From positions 1 through 5,243 of the forward strand of contig JACVJA010000137.1 in the NCBI GenBank assembly GCA_015661035.1: a stretch of DNA of 5,243 nucleotides, written 5' to 3'. Of the stretch, positions 1 to 5,243 are shown piece after piece. The notes under the pieces are model-generated. The model made no database searches. It saw only the letters and a list, made by a program, of their open reading frames with translations, and was not told the origin of the DNA. The stretch comes from Candidatus Calidifonticultor daggyaiensis. Lineage in GTDB: Bacteria; Actinomycetota; Humimicrobiia; Humimicrobiales; Humimicrobiaceae. A program made the position numbers and the translations under genes. Each line of letters starts with the position of its first letter. The stretch's first letter is position 1.

Positions 1-36
1 ATTAATAAAAGTTAATTATAGCAACTAAAAATTATT

Positions 37-927
37 TTAAAATAAACTTAAAATTTTGAGTGGATTTATTAATTTGTTTCTATGAATAATAAATACATCT
101 TTCTTAAAAGTTGAGTGAATAAAAAAATTCATATCAAAATCACTTATAAACAATATTTCATCTTCATAAATCTTTGCAAAATCTTTATTCAATTTAAATA
201 ATTCTTCGTATTCTTTATTATTTAATAAAAAAATAAAACTTTTAAGATTATCTAAAAAGTCATTATATTTAAAAATACTATTGTTAAGATTTTGTATAGT
301 TTTAGCATAGCCATAGACTTTTAATTTAAAACCTAATAAGCCACTAAATAAGCCATAGCTGCAATCAATTTTATAAACTGATTTTGAAATACCTATTTCG
401 GAATTTAAAATATTGAATTTAAGTAAATTACAGACAAACTCTATTGCGTCTTCCACTTTGTAAAATTGGTTTAATTTTTCTATATTAAATGAATCTTTAA
501 ATGAAAATTCTTTATTATCAATCTTTTCTTTAAAAACAGGTTGCAGTTTTTGATTAAAAATTATACCAATTTTAAAATCATATAATAATAAATCTATTTG
601 TGACATTAAGCTTGGAGGTTTCTTATAAAGCTTTACCGCACTATTGACTATTAATTTAATTGGCAAATTTGAATTAAACTTTTTTATAAATTCATTAACC
701 TCAATATCATCTTCAAGTTCAATATCACAATACTCTCCATAGCTTTCTACTCCTAATGGAATAGGGTTTGAAAGAGCCATTATTAATTTAGGATTAAAAC
801 CTTGGGTGTATTTTACTTTTATTTTGCTTCTAGCCAAAGCTCTTGACAATATATTTATTATGTCTAAATGTGATAAATATTTTAATTCTTTTAATTTAGA
901 AAATCTAAATCTTATAAAAACAGCCAT
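37..927 (-). CDS. TIGR03936 family radical SAM-linked protein (DUF2344), function unknown
   Basis: This 296-residue protein carries the family hallmarks at its N-terminus: RFRFSK at residues 6-11, LSHLD at 18-22, QGFNPK at 42-47 and PLGVES at 57-62. The family is uncharacterised. It is known as a protein encoded next to, or fused to the C-terminus of, the TIGR03960 radical SAM protein, and that gene lies just upstream here, with 33 bases between. Co-transcription and a shared role are therefore likely; the substrate is unknown. It has no signal peptide or membrane segment, so it should be cytoplasmic. The ATG at 927 is well placed because the conserved motif follows within six residues and an in-frame TAG lies upstream at 946-948. 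The only Shine-Dalgarno-like sequence, AGTAGG at 945-950, is 17 bases from the ATG, which is unusually far. The part after about residue 110 is Lys/Asn/Ile/Phe-rich and diverged, and the protein seems somewhat longer than the conserved core. Family assignment is confident; function is not known. Confidence 0.9.
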   Translation of the reverse strand: MAVFIRFRFSKLKELKYLSHLDIINILSRALARSKIKVKYTQGFNPKLIMALSNPIPLGVESYGEYCDIELEDDIEVNEFIKKFNSNLPIKLIVNSAVKLYKKPPSLMSQIDLLLYDFKIGIIFNQKLQPVFKEKIDNKEFSFKDSFNIEKLNQFYKVEDAIEFVCNLLKFNILNSEIGISKSVYKIDCSYGLFSGLLGFKLKVYGYAKTIQNLNNSIFKYNDFLDNLKSFIFLLNNKEYEELFKLNKDFAKIYEDEILFISDFDMNFFIHSTFKKDVFIIHRNKLINPLKILSLF

Positions 928-960
928 ATTATAAAAAATAAAAACCTACTTAAATTTTTC

Positions 961-2859
961 TTAAATCTTATCTAAAGCCCTTTTATATTCTCTAATAAAA
1001 TAATTCTTGCTAATTCCAATATCAATTATATCCCAAGGCAAAACTTCGTTTATCTGTATTTGTCGCTGAGTATAAAATTTCAAATCAACTTTTAATTTTT
1101 TACAAGCATCAACCCACTTGCAATAATCAAAAAAATCAGTCCAATTTTCAAATTTGGCTCCACTTTTAAAAACCTCTTCTAAAACATCTGAAATTTTATC
1201 ATCCCCTCTTGCAAGCAAACATTCAATTTGACTTTTATATGGCGATGTCCAGGCAATCTTTACAAATTTTTTATATTTTTTAACTAAAGAAGAATTTATT
1301 TTTAATATTTTTTCTTTTAATACCTCAACACTTTCCTGCCCAGCCCATTGAAAAGGAGTAAACGGTTTTGGACAAAATGGACTGATGCTTATATTTATTT
1401 GCAATCTTGAAACCTTTTCTTTAGGCATTACTTCTTTTGCTTTTTGTATAATTAAATCAACAATTTCAACTATACCGTTCAAGTCACTCTCAGTTTCAGT
1501 TGGAAGGCCAACCATAAAATATAATTTAATTTTTGTCCATCCTTTTAAAAAAGCAATCATAAAGCCATTAATTAAATCATTTTGCTTAATATTTTTTTTA
1601 ATTACATCTCTTAACCTTTGACTTCCAGCTTCAGGGGCAAAAGTAAGACCTGTTTTTCTTCCGCTCATTAATTTTTCTAAAATTTCCAGAGTAAAACTAT
1701 CTACCCTTAAGGATGGCAATGATATTGATATTTGCTTAAAATCTTTAGATTCGGTAATAGAATTAATTAAATCCACAAGGTTTTTATAATCGGTTGATGA
1801 AAGTGATGTAAAAGATACTTCATTATAGCCGGTTTTAGCTAAGCTTTCCTTTGTCTGATTTGATAACGCTTCTAGAGTTTTTTGCCTAACCGGTCTGTAC
1901 ACAAAGCCAGCCTGGCAAAATCTACAACCTCGCTTACAGCCTCTCATAATTTCTATATTTAATCTATCATGTATTGTTCTAATATTAGGTATTATTGGAA
2001 AAATTGGATACTGGGAATTTTTAAAATTTTTATAAATTGCTTTTTTTACAGGAATTTTTTTTGCGCCTTCTTCTAATATTTCAAAACGATTTATAGTGCT
2101 GTCAAAGTTATAAATGATTCTATAGTGTGCGGGAACAAAAACACCATCAACTTTACTTAAATTCTTTAACAGCTCGTTTTTAGCCTTTCGCAAATTACTG
2201 TTTATGTAATTACTTATATTACCATTTTTAATATAATTACTGTTTTTAATATAATTACTGTTTTTTACATAATTACTTTTAAAAACCTTTATAATTTTTA
2301 AAATTGAAATAATAACATTTTCACCATCACCTACAATAAAAAAATCTATAAACTTTGAAAGAGGCCAAGGATTTACTGTAGATACACCGCCGCAACAGAT
2401 TAAAGGGAAAATGTCCAAGCGATTTTCAGAACTAATATTTAGACCTGCTAAATCTATAATATTTAATATATTTGTATAAAGCATTTCATGTGCAGTATTA
2501 AAGCCTATTAAATCAAAGCAGTCTAAAAAAATATGATTTTCTAAAGAAAATAGTTTTATTTTTTTATCCCTTAATATTTTTTCAAAGTCAACCCATGGAG
2601 AGTACACCCTTTCAGCAGAAAAGTTCTGCTGGCTATTAATTATTTCATATAAAATTTGCATTCCTAAATTAGACATTCCAACTTCATAAACATCTGGGAA
2701 TGCCAAACAAGCTAATACTGGATTTTTAATTTTTTGAAGGTCTTTTAAATTTTTGCTTTTAACGCCAAATTCATTATTAATATAGCGGCCAGGTTTTTGA
2801 ACGTCCCTCAAAATTTCATCAAGTGTATCTGATGATAAAAAATTTATGGTTTTTTGCAT
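961..2859 (-). CDS. TIGR03960 family B12-binding-type radical SAM protein
   Basis: This 632-residue protein is complete from the N-terminal PGRYI motif (residues 23-27) to the family-typical C-terminus LPWDIIDIGISK (607-618). Residues about 45-190 form a cobalamin-binding-like domain with PDVYEVGMSNLG (55-66), CGGVSTVNP (156-164) and VGDGE (176-180). The classical DxHxxG cobalt-ligand motif is not seen: the aligned stretch is D-V-Y-E-V-G, with Tyr in place of His. The radical SAM core starts at MRGCKRGCRFCQAG, with the 4Fe-4S ligands Cys308, Cys312 and Cys315 spaced CxxxCxxC. It continues with FAPEAGSQRLRDVI (407-420), GLPTETESDL (451-460) and PFCPKPFTPFQWAGQ (494-508). The enzyme should cleave S-adenosylmethionine to a 5'-deoxyadenosyl radical, but its substrate is unknown. 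The linker at 195-222 contains SNYIKN repeats. The ATG at 2859 places PGRYI as in relatives, although no Shine-Dalgarno is visible. It likely heads a two-gene unit with the TIGR03936 gene. Confidence 0.93.
   Translation of the reverse strand: MQKTINFLSSDTLDEILRDVQKPGRYINNEFGVKSKNLKDLQKIKNPVLACLAFPDVYEVGMSNLGMQILYEIINSQQNFSAERVYSPWVDFEKILRDKKIKLFSLENHIFLDCFDLIGFNTAHEMLYTNILNIIDLAGLNISSENRLDIFPLICCGGVSTVNPWPLSKFIDFFIVGDGENVIISILKIIKVFKSNYVKNSNYIKNSNYIKNGNISNYINSNLRKAKNELLKNLSKVDGVFVPAHYRIIYNFDSTINRFEILEEGAKKIPVKKAIYKNFKNSQYPIFPIIPNIRTIHDRLNIEIMRGCKRGCRFCQAGFVYRPVRQKTLEALSNQTKESLAKTGYNEVSFTSLSSTDYKNLVDLINSITESKDFKQISISLPSLRVDSFTLEILEKLMSGRKTGLTFAPEAGSQRLRDVIKKNIKQNDLINGFMIAFLKGWTKIKLYFMVGLPTETESDLNGIVEIVDLIIQKAKEVMPKEKVSRLQINISISPFCPKPFTPFQWAGQESVEVLKEKILKINSSLVKKYKKFVKIAWTSPYKSQIECLLARGDDKISDVLEEVFKSGAKFENWTDFFDYCKWVDACKKLKVDLKFYTQRQIQINEVLPWDIIDIGISKNYFIREYKRALDKI
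2193..2278 (-). repeat. In-frame 18-bp tandem repeat in the radical SAM gene
   Basis: On the plus strand the unit TTTTTAATATAATTACTG occurs at 2225-2242, again without change at 2243-2260, and with three mismatches at 2261-2278. The 8-base core AATTACTG or AATTACTT also recurs at 2193-2200 and 2208-2215, so the array once extended further. All spacings (15, 27, 18, 18) are multiples of three, and the reading frame is kept. On the coding strand the unit encodes SNYIKN, giving residues 195-222 of the protein, between the B12-binding-like and radical SAM domains. This looks like slippage-driven expansion in a tolerant linker. Confidence 0.85.
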
Positions 2860-2923
2860 AAAATCGTTTTTTATAATAAGTTTGATAAGTCTAATTAGTT
2901 CTTGTTAAATAATTCTGCATTTA

Positions 2924-2953
2924 ATTATAAGATTATGAAAAGCATTAACACAA
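2924..2953 (-). promoter_or_regulatory. Possible second promoter (P2) for the radical SAM operon
   Basis: On the minus strand a perfect TATAAT (-10) lies at 2924-2929. TTGTGT sits 18 bases upstream at 2948-2953 as a weak -35, matching only the TTG of TTGACA. Initiation would fall near 2917, giving a leader of about 58 bases before the ATG at 2859. It lies directly after the putative terminator, where a separate promoter for the downstream genes would make sense. In DNA this AT-rich such matches also arise by chance. Confidence 0.35.
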
Positions 2954-3038
2954 TTAAAAATAAAAGGTCTATAAAATATGGTAAAATATCTAAAATGACA
3001 CCGCATGTTAAAGTAGATTACCATATGTCTATAAACCT
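2954..3038 (-). terminator. Long hairpin with T-rich tail: terminator or attenuator
   Basis: In the minus-strand RNA, 3028-3038 pairs with 2965-2975 (11 bp including two G-U pairs), C3027 is bulged, and 3018-3026 pairs with 2976-2984 (9 bp, AUAUGGUAA with UUACCAUAU). After a 4-base bulge at 2985-2988, 3014-3017 pairs with 2989-2992. That gives 24 bp closing a 21-base loop at 2993-3013. The stem is followed at once by a T-rich stretch (TTTATTTTTAATT, about 2964-2952), as in intrinsic terminators. The wobbles at 3034/2969 and 3029/2974 pair only in the minus-strand RNA; on the plus strand they would be A/C mismatches. It could end the PKD gene's transcript, although it lies about 190 bases past that stop, or attenuate transcription starting at P1. 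The stem and loop are longer than in a typical terminator. Confidence 0.55.
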
Positions 3039-3071
3039 AAAAAAGAAATATAGCTTCCAAAAAGCGTAATT
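2954..3071 (-). ncRNA. Candidate short RNA or leader RNA from P1 to the terminator
   Basis: A transcript from P1 (expected start near 3071) that stops after the T-rich tract near 2954 would be about 115-120 bases long, ending in the long hairpin. It could be a free small RNA, or the terminated form of a leader that reads through into the radical SAM gene about 95 bases further on. It matches no RNA family or riboswitch I recognise. The case rests on promoter, hairpin and T tract being in order and on one strand, and on G-U pairs specific to that strand. Expression is an inference. Confidence 0.25.
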
Positions 3072-3077
3072 GTCAGT

Positions 3078-3106
3078 ATTATAGTGCAAGATTATAAACA
3101 TGTAAA
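3078..3106 (-). promoter_or_regulatory. Near-consensus sigma-70/sigma-A promoter P1
   Basis: The minus strand reads TTTACA (-35, 3101-3106, five of six consensus bases), a 17-base spacer (3084-3100) and TATAAT (-10, 3078-3083, six of six). Hexamers and spacing are both optimal, which makes this the best promoter match I found in the window. Transcription would start near 3071 and enter the hairpin region, then reach the radical SAM gene after a leader of about 210 bases if not terminated. AT-richness lowers the value of the TATAAT alone, but the combination is uncommon. Confidence 0.5.
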
Positions 3107-3227
3107 ATTAAAAGAGAAAGGTCAGCAAAAAGTTAATATAAATTCAGTACAGCACTATATATATCCTTTATTGGAAATTGCTATTTAACAGACTATAGGG
3201 TATTTGATAGAATTTTTTTAATTAAGG

Positions 3228-4325
3228 CTAGAGGTTTTCTGTGGCTTCTATCTGGACTAATAATTTTGCATTGTAATGAAAATTAAAAAAATCATTTTGG
3301 CTTCCCATAGTTTTAGAAAGTCCAATTTTAATTTGAAACCAAGGATTTGCTTCATTACAGTTATTTATTGTCTGTATTAATAAGCTTTTAAGAGTTTCAT
3401 TAGAAACTATTATATATCCACTGCTTCTAACTTCTGACCCTGGTGATGATATATCTATAGATGCTATCGTAGTTCCACCTAAGTCATTAAAATCACTTAA
3501 ATCTAAAGTTCCAAAATTATGATGTTTAATATTTAAATATTGCGCAATATTCCAAGGTTGTCCGCTAATTAATACAGGTCTGAATTCTAACCTTACATCT
3601 GTCAAAACCGTATTTAAGTCTATGCCTGGATTGCTATTTATTATTGGCGCTAAACAATTAATGATTTTTTCCATCTTAAAGCTTATATAACCCTTGCATT
3701 GCTTGCCGTTTAAATCTCCAGCAATTATTGTATTTGTATAAATTGATGAACCACCACTTATATATCCTGAGTTGCTACTATCAACCCCTCTTTCAATATT
3801 AATTGTTGGAGTTTCCATCTGTTCTTCTTGCTGCTGTGCTTCTCCATCTCTACTATATTCAGCTATAGATACATCAATTGCTGACTGAACAGAAGCACCG
3901 TGTTCGTCAGCTACAGTAACTATTATTTTTGCACCACTATAGTTATCTGGAGCTTTCCACTCTGTGTGGGGTGAGTTTACATCTTTAATTGTTGCATTTC
4001 CTCCGCCTATTTCCCATTTATATGATAGACTGTCTCCGTCAGGGTCAACTGCTTCTACCCATACATCGGCTGTTGAGCCATGAAATATTGTTCCTTCTGA
4101 CACATGTAGTGATGTAATTTGTGGCGGATTGTTTCGTGGCTGTTGCCCTTCTTGTTGAACTTTTTCTTCAGTTGTATTTGAAGAAACTATAGTAGTCTCA
4201 ACTATATTAGTAACAGAAGAACTAGTTTCAGTAGTTTTAGCTGATTCTGAAGTTGGCGCTTGTATTGCACACTGATTACATATTGCAGAGATTGAAAAAA
4301 ATTCTTTATAAAAATTAATGGACAA
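3228..4325 (-). CDS. PKD/Ig-like domain surface protein with beta-rich C-terminus; 5' end probably damaged
   Basis: The 365-residue frame has Cys16 and Cys19 (ICNQC), then a Ser/Thr/Glu/Gln-rich linker (about 22-66). A PKD/Ig-like domain follows at about 67-154 (NPPQITSL at 66-73, DPDGDSLSYKW at 94-104, VTVADEHG at 136-143). After a Glu/Gln-rich linker (156-172), residues about 175-360 look like an all-beta DNRLRE-like domain of secreted proteins. A Cys followed by a low-complexity linker is typical of lipoproteins, so cell-envelope anchoring is the expected ancestral role; ligand and function are unknown. The start is doubtful. Position 4325 is a TTG without a Shine-Dalgarno, an in-frame TAA lies at 4347-4349, and no in-frame ATG occurs before residue 170. 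The segment before Cys16 is interrupted by Lys7-Glu8 and has Ile at -1, so neither a signal peptide nor a lipobox is intact. The rest is open, so this is a recent 5' lesion or an unusual start. G+C is raised around the PKD part. Confidence 0.65.
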   Translation of the reverse strand: MSINFYKEFFSISAICNQCAIQAPTSESAKTTETSSSVTNIVETTIVSSNTTEEKVQQEGQQPRNNPPQITSLHVSEGTIFHGSTADVWVEAVDPDGDSLSYKWEIGGGNATIKDVNSPHTEWKAPDNYSGAKIIVTVADEHGASVQSAIDVSIAEYSRDGEAQQQEEQMETPTINIERGVDSSNSGYISGGSSIYTNTIIAGDLNGKQCKGYISFKMEKIINCLAPIINSNPGIDLNTVLTDVRLEFRPVLISGQPWNIAQYLNIKHHNFGTLDLSDFNDLGGTTIASIDISSPGSEVRSSGYIIVSNETLKSLLIQTINNCNEANPWFQIKIGLSKTMGSQNDFFNFHYNAKLLVQIEATENL

Positions 4326-4444
4326 TTTTATATTTAATATTTTATATTAATTTTATTTCTAATTAAAGCTTTTTATTTTATAAAGCTTTTTATTCTAAAT
4401 AGTTATTGCTGAAAAATTTAGAAATAACAAATTAATAAATTTTA
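4326..4444. repeat. AT-rich spacer with two 14-bp direct repeats
   Basis: The repeat TAAAGCTTTTTATT occurs at 4364-4377 and 4381-4394 on the plus strand, with a period of 17. Each copy contains the palindrome AAAGCTTT (4365-4372 and 4382-4389), so the two copies could also pair as an 8-bp stem with a 9-base loop. It follows the rodA stop on the minus strand, but no T tract follows the stem, so a terminator role is weak. I see no clear promoter or Shine-Dalgarno for the PKD gene here, nor an ATG that could restore its 5' end. Confidence 0.5.
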
Positions 4445-5243
4445 TTAATAAAAATCTTCATATGCAATTTCATAATCTTTTCTTAATTCCCTTCTTAAAT
4501 AAACATTTTCAACAAAAGCAATTCCTATAAAAATTGCAAGCAAGTTCGAGCCTCCATAACTTAAAAAAGGAAGGGGTATGCCAACTATAGGCATAACCCC
4601 AATAGTCATACCAATATTTATAAAAACTTGTGTTACCAAAACAAAACCAATCCCACCAGCAATCAATGTTCCTAAACTATTGTTTGCTTTTTGAGAAATA
4701 TAAAAACAGCGCCAAATTATAAAACCTAAAAAAATAATTACAACAGCAGCTCCAAAAAAACCAATTTCTTCGCCTATTACTGAAAATATAAAGTCAGTGT
4801 GATGCTCTGGAACATAATTTAAGTTTGTTTGGGTTCCTAAAAATAAACCTTTTCCCCAAAGCCCACCAGAACCTATGGCAAGCTTAGACTGAAAAAGATT
4901 ATAACCAATTCCCTGTTTTTCAACTTCAGGTTTTAAAAATACAAGAATTCTATCCAGCTGATATTGCTTTATAATCTCAAGCTTAATTGCAGCAACTATA
5001 CCGCCAACTGCAACTGCTAAAATTCCAAAAAAATATAATAGATTTGCACCGGAAATAAACAACATCCCTAAATATGTAGCAAAAAAAATTAAAGCAGTAC
5101 CATAATCTGGCTCTAATAAAACCAAAGCAATAAAAGATAAAGCAATAACTAAAGAAATTGAAACTTTTTTAAAGCCTACTGTATTTACTTTTTCCCTAGG
5201 CCACTTTGAAAGAATTGCAGAAATTATTAAAACCATAAAAACT
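4445..5243 (-). CDS. rodA: RodA, SEDS peptidoglycan polymerase (partial, 5' end outside window)
   Basis: RodA polymerises glycan strands from lipid II at the cytoplasmic membrane in the MreB-guided elongation complex, working with a class B penicillin-binding protein. About 265 C-terminal residues are visible. The frame runs to the window edge, so the ATG at 5236 (MVLIISAILSKW) is probably internal, and about 100 residues are missing compared with a usual RodA of about 370. Numbered from that ATG, SEDS motifs are LEPDYGTALIF (41-51), YQLDRILVFLKPE (92-104), IGSGGLWGKGLFLGTQ (121-136), VPEHHTDFIFSVIGEE (142-157) and GIPLPFLSYGGSN (219-231). Asp148 in HTDFIF matches the essential catalytic Asp of RodA. 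At least six membrane segments are evident. GTQTNLNYVPEHH and the NIGMTIGVMPIVGIPLPF region favour RodA over FtsW/SpoVE. The gene ends with a charged tail and TAA at 4445-4447; the accessory PKD gene follows 119 bases on. Confidence 0.95.
   Translation of the reverse strand, partial: VFMVLIISAILSKWPREKVNTVGFKKVSISLVIALSFIALVLLEPDYGTALIFFATYLGMLFISGANLLYFFGILAVAVGGIVAAIKLEIIKQYQLDRILVFLKPEVEKQGIGYNLFQSKLAIGSGGLWGKGLFLGTQTNLNYVPEHHTDFIFSVIGEEIGFFGAAVVIIFLGFIIWRCFYISQKANNSLGTLIAGGIGFVLVTQVFINIGMTIGVMPIVGIPLPFLSYGGSNLLAIFIGIAFVENVYLRRELRKDYEIAYEDFY

Larger units (their letters stand above)
2935..3182 (+). other. Two overlapping short plus-strand open stretches, possible gene relic
   Basis: An ATG at 2935 opens a 44-residue reading frame ending in TAA at 3067-3069 (begins MKSINTIKNKRSIKYG, ends YSFQKA). 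A second frame with no internal stop, 3054-3179, ends in TAA at 3180-3182 and reads on from a similar point (SVIVSIIVQDYKHVKLKEKG, ends PLLEIAI). Joined by one frameshift near 3060-3066 they would give a Lys-rich polypeptide of about 80 residues. I do not recognise it. No Shine-Dalgarno precedes the ATG. P1 and the hairpin overlap the same bases on the other strand. Chance is a serious alternative: each stretch is only modestly longer than expected in AT-rich DNA. Confidence 0.15.
2860..3227. other. 368-base region without a convincing protein gene
   Basis: This spacer separates the PKD-type gene from the radical SAM gene. On the minus strand it holds, in transcription order, promoter P1, a long hairpin with a T-rich tail and possible promoter P2; each is listed separately. 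On the plus strand it holds two overlapping short open stretches, also listed. In the remaining part next to the PKD gene stop (about 3183-3227) I see nothing convincing: only a run of seven T on the plus strand and short weak inverted pairs. I found no tRNA, known riboswitch consensus or terminal inverted repeats of an insertion sequence. Confidence 0.7.

Noticed and set aside
1385..1621. Plus-strand open frame of 78 codons
   Set aside because: It lies wholly inside the radical SAM gene on the opposite strand, over its conserved SAM-core motifs, and has no recognisable domain; it is a shadow frame.
2882..2931. Plus-strand promoter-like pairs (TTGATA with TTAAAT; TTGTTA with TATAAG) before the ATG at 2935
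   Set aside because: The matches are partial, the second would start transcription at or after the ATG, and such pairs are expected by chance in this AT-rich spacer.
2860..3071. Cobalamin or SAM riboswitch in the leader of the radical SAM gene
   Set aside because: The gene's cofactors made this worth checking, but I see no B12-box-like sequence or SAM-riboswitch core, only one long hairpin with a T-rich tail.
3183..3227. Intrinsic terminator directly after the PKD gene
   Set aside because: Only 3-4 bp inverted pairs occur on the minus strand here, and the A-rich run after the stop is not a T tract after a stem; the hairpin at 2965-3038 is the better candidate.
4326..4444. Hidden signal-peptide start for the PKD protein in another frame upstream
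   Set aside because: There is no ATG in the spacer in the coding direction. The one nearby, 4279-4281, is out of frame and followed at once by TAA. The other frames hit stops and give no hydrophobic segment joining the gene.
5234..5236. ATG at 5236 as the true start of rodA
   Set aside because: The frame continues to the window edge, and about 100 N-terminal residues with the first membrane segments of RodA would be missing, so the gene is cut by the window.

Overview
The window comes from a strongly AT-rich bacterial chromosome. All supportable protein genes lie on the minus strand, so transcription runs from high to low coordinates. Three of the four genes are chromosomal housekeeping or conserved types: RodA, a B12-binding-type radical SAM protein (TIGR03960 family) and its companion radical-SAM-linked protein (TIGR03936/DUF2344 family). 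The radical SAM pair is known mainly from anaerobic and Gram-positive-type lineages, often close to rodA/mre genes and to the rne/rng-rplU-rpmA cluster. A low-GC Bacillota, Actinomycetota-like or Atribacterota-like anaerobe fits, but the sequence does not decide the phylum. Standard stop codons are used, and no start has a convincing Shine-Dalgarno at normal spacing.

In transcription order: (1) 5243-4445, the C-terminal part of rodA, the SEDS peptidoglycan polymerase of the elongation machinery; its 5' end lies outside the window. (2) 4444-4326, a short AT-rich spacer with two 14-bp direct repeats. (3) 4325-3228, an accessory surface-type protein with a Ser/Thr-rich linker, a PKD/Ig-like domain and a C-terminal beta-rich domain. 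It begins at a TTG without an intact signal peptide, so its 5' end looks damaged. It is richer in G+C than its neighbours and interrupts an otherwise conserved gene block. (4) 3227-2860, a 368-base region without a convincing gene. It holds a near-consensus minus-strand promoter (P1), a long hairpin followed by a T-rich tract, and a second possible promoter (P2). Two overlapping open stretches on the plus strand may be a gene relic. (5) 2859-961, the radical SAM protein, full length, with an in-frame 18-bp tandem repeat in its interdomain linker. (6) 927-37, the radical-SAM-linked protein, 33 bases downstream and probably co-transcribed.

RodA acts in cell-wall elongation. The radical SAM pair is conserved but of unknown function and very likely works as one unit, since the two are fused in some genomes. 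The most notable unexplained element is the stretch from P1 through the hairpin: about 115 bases that look like a short terminated RNA or an attenuated leader in front of the radical SAM operon. Its G-U wobble pairs form only in the minus-strand transcript. No phage, CRISPR, tRNA, rRNA or intact insertion sequence was seen.
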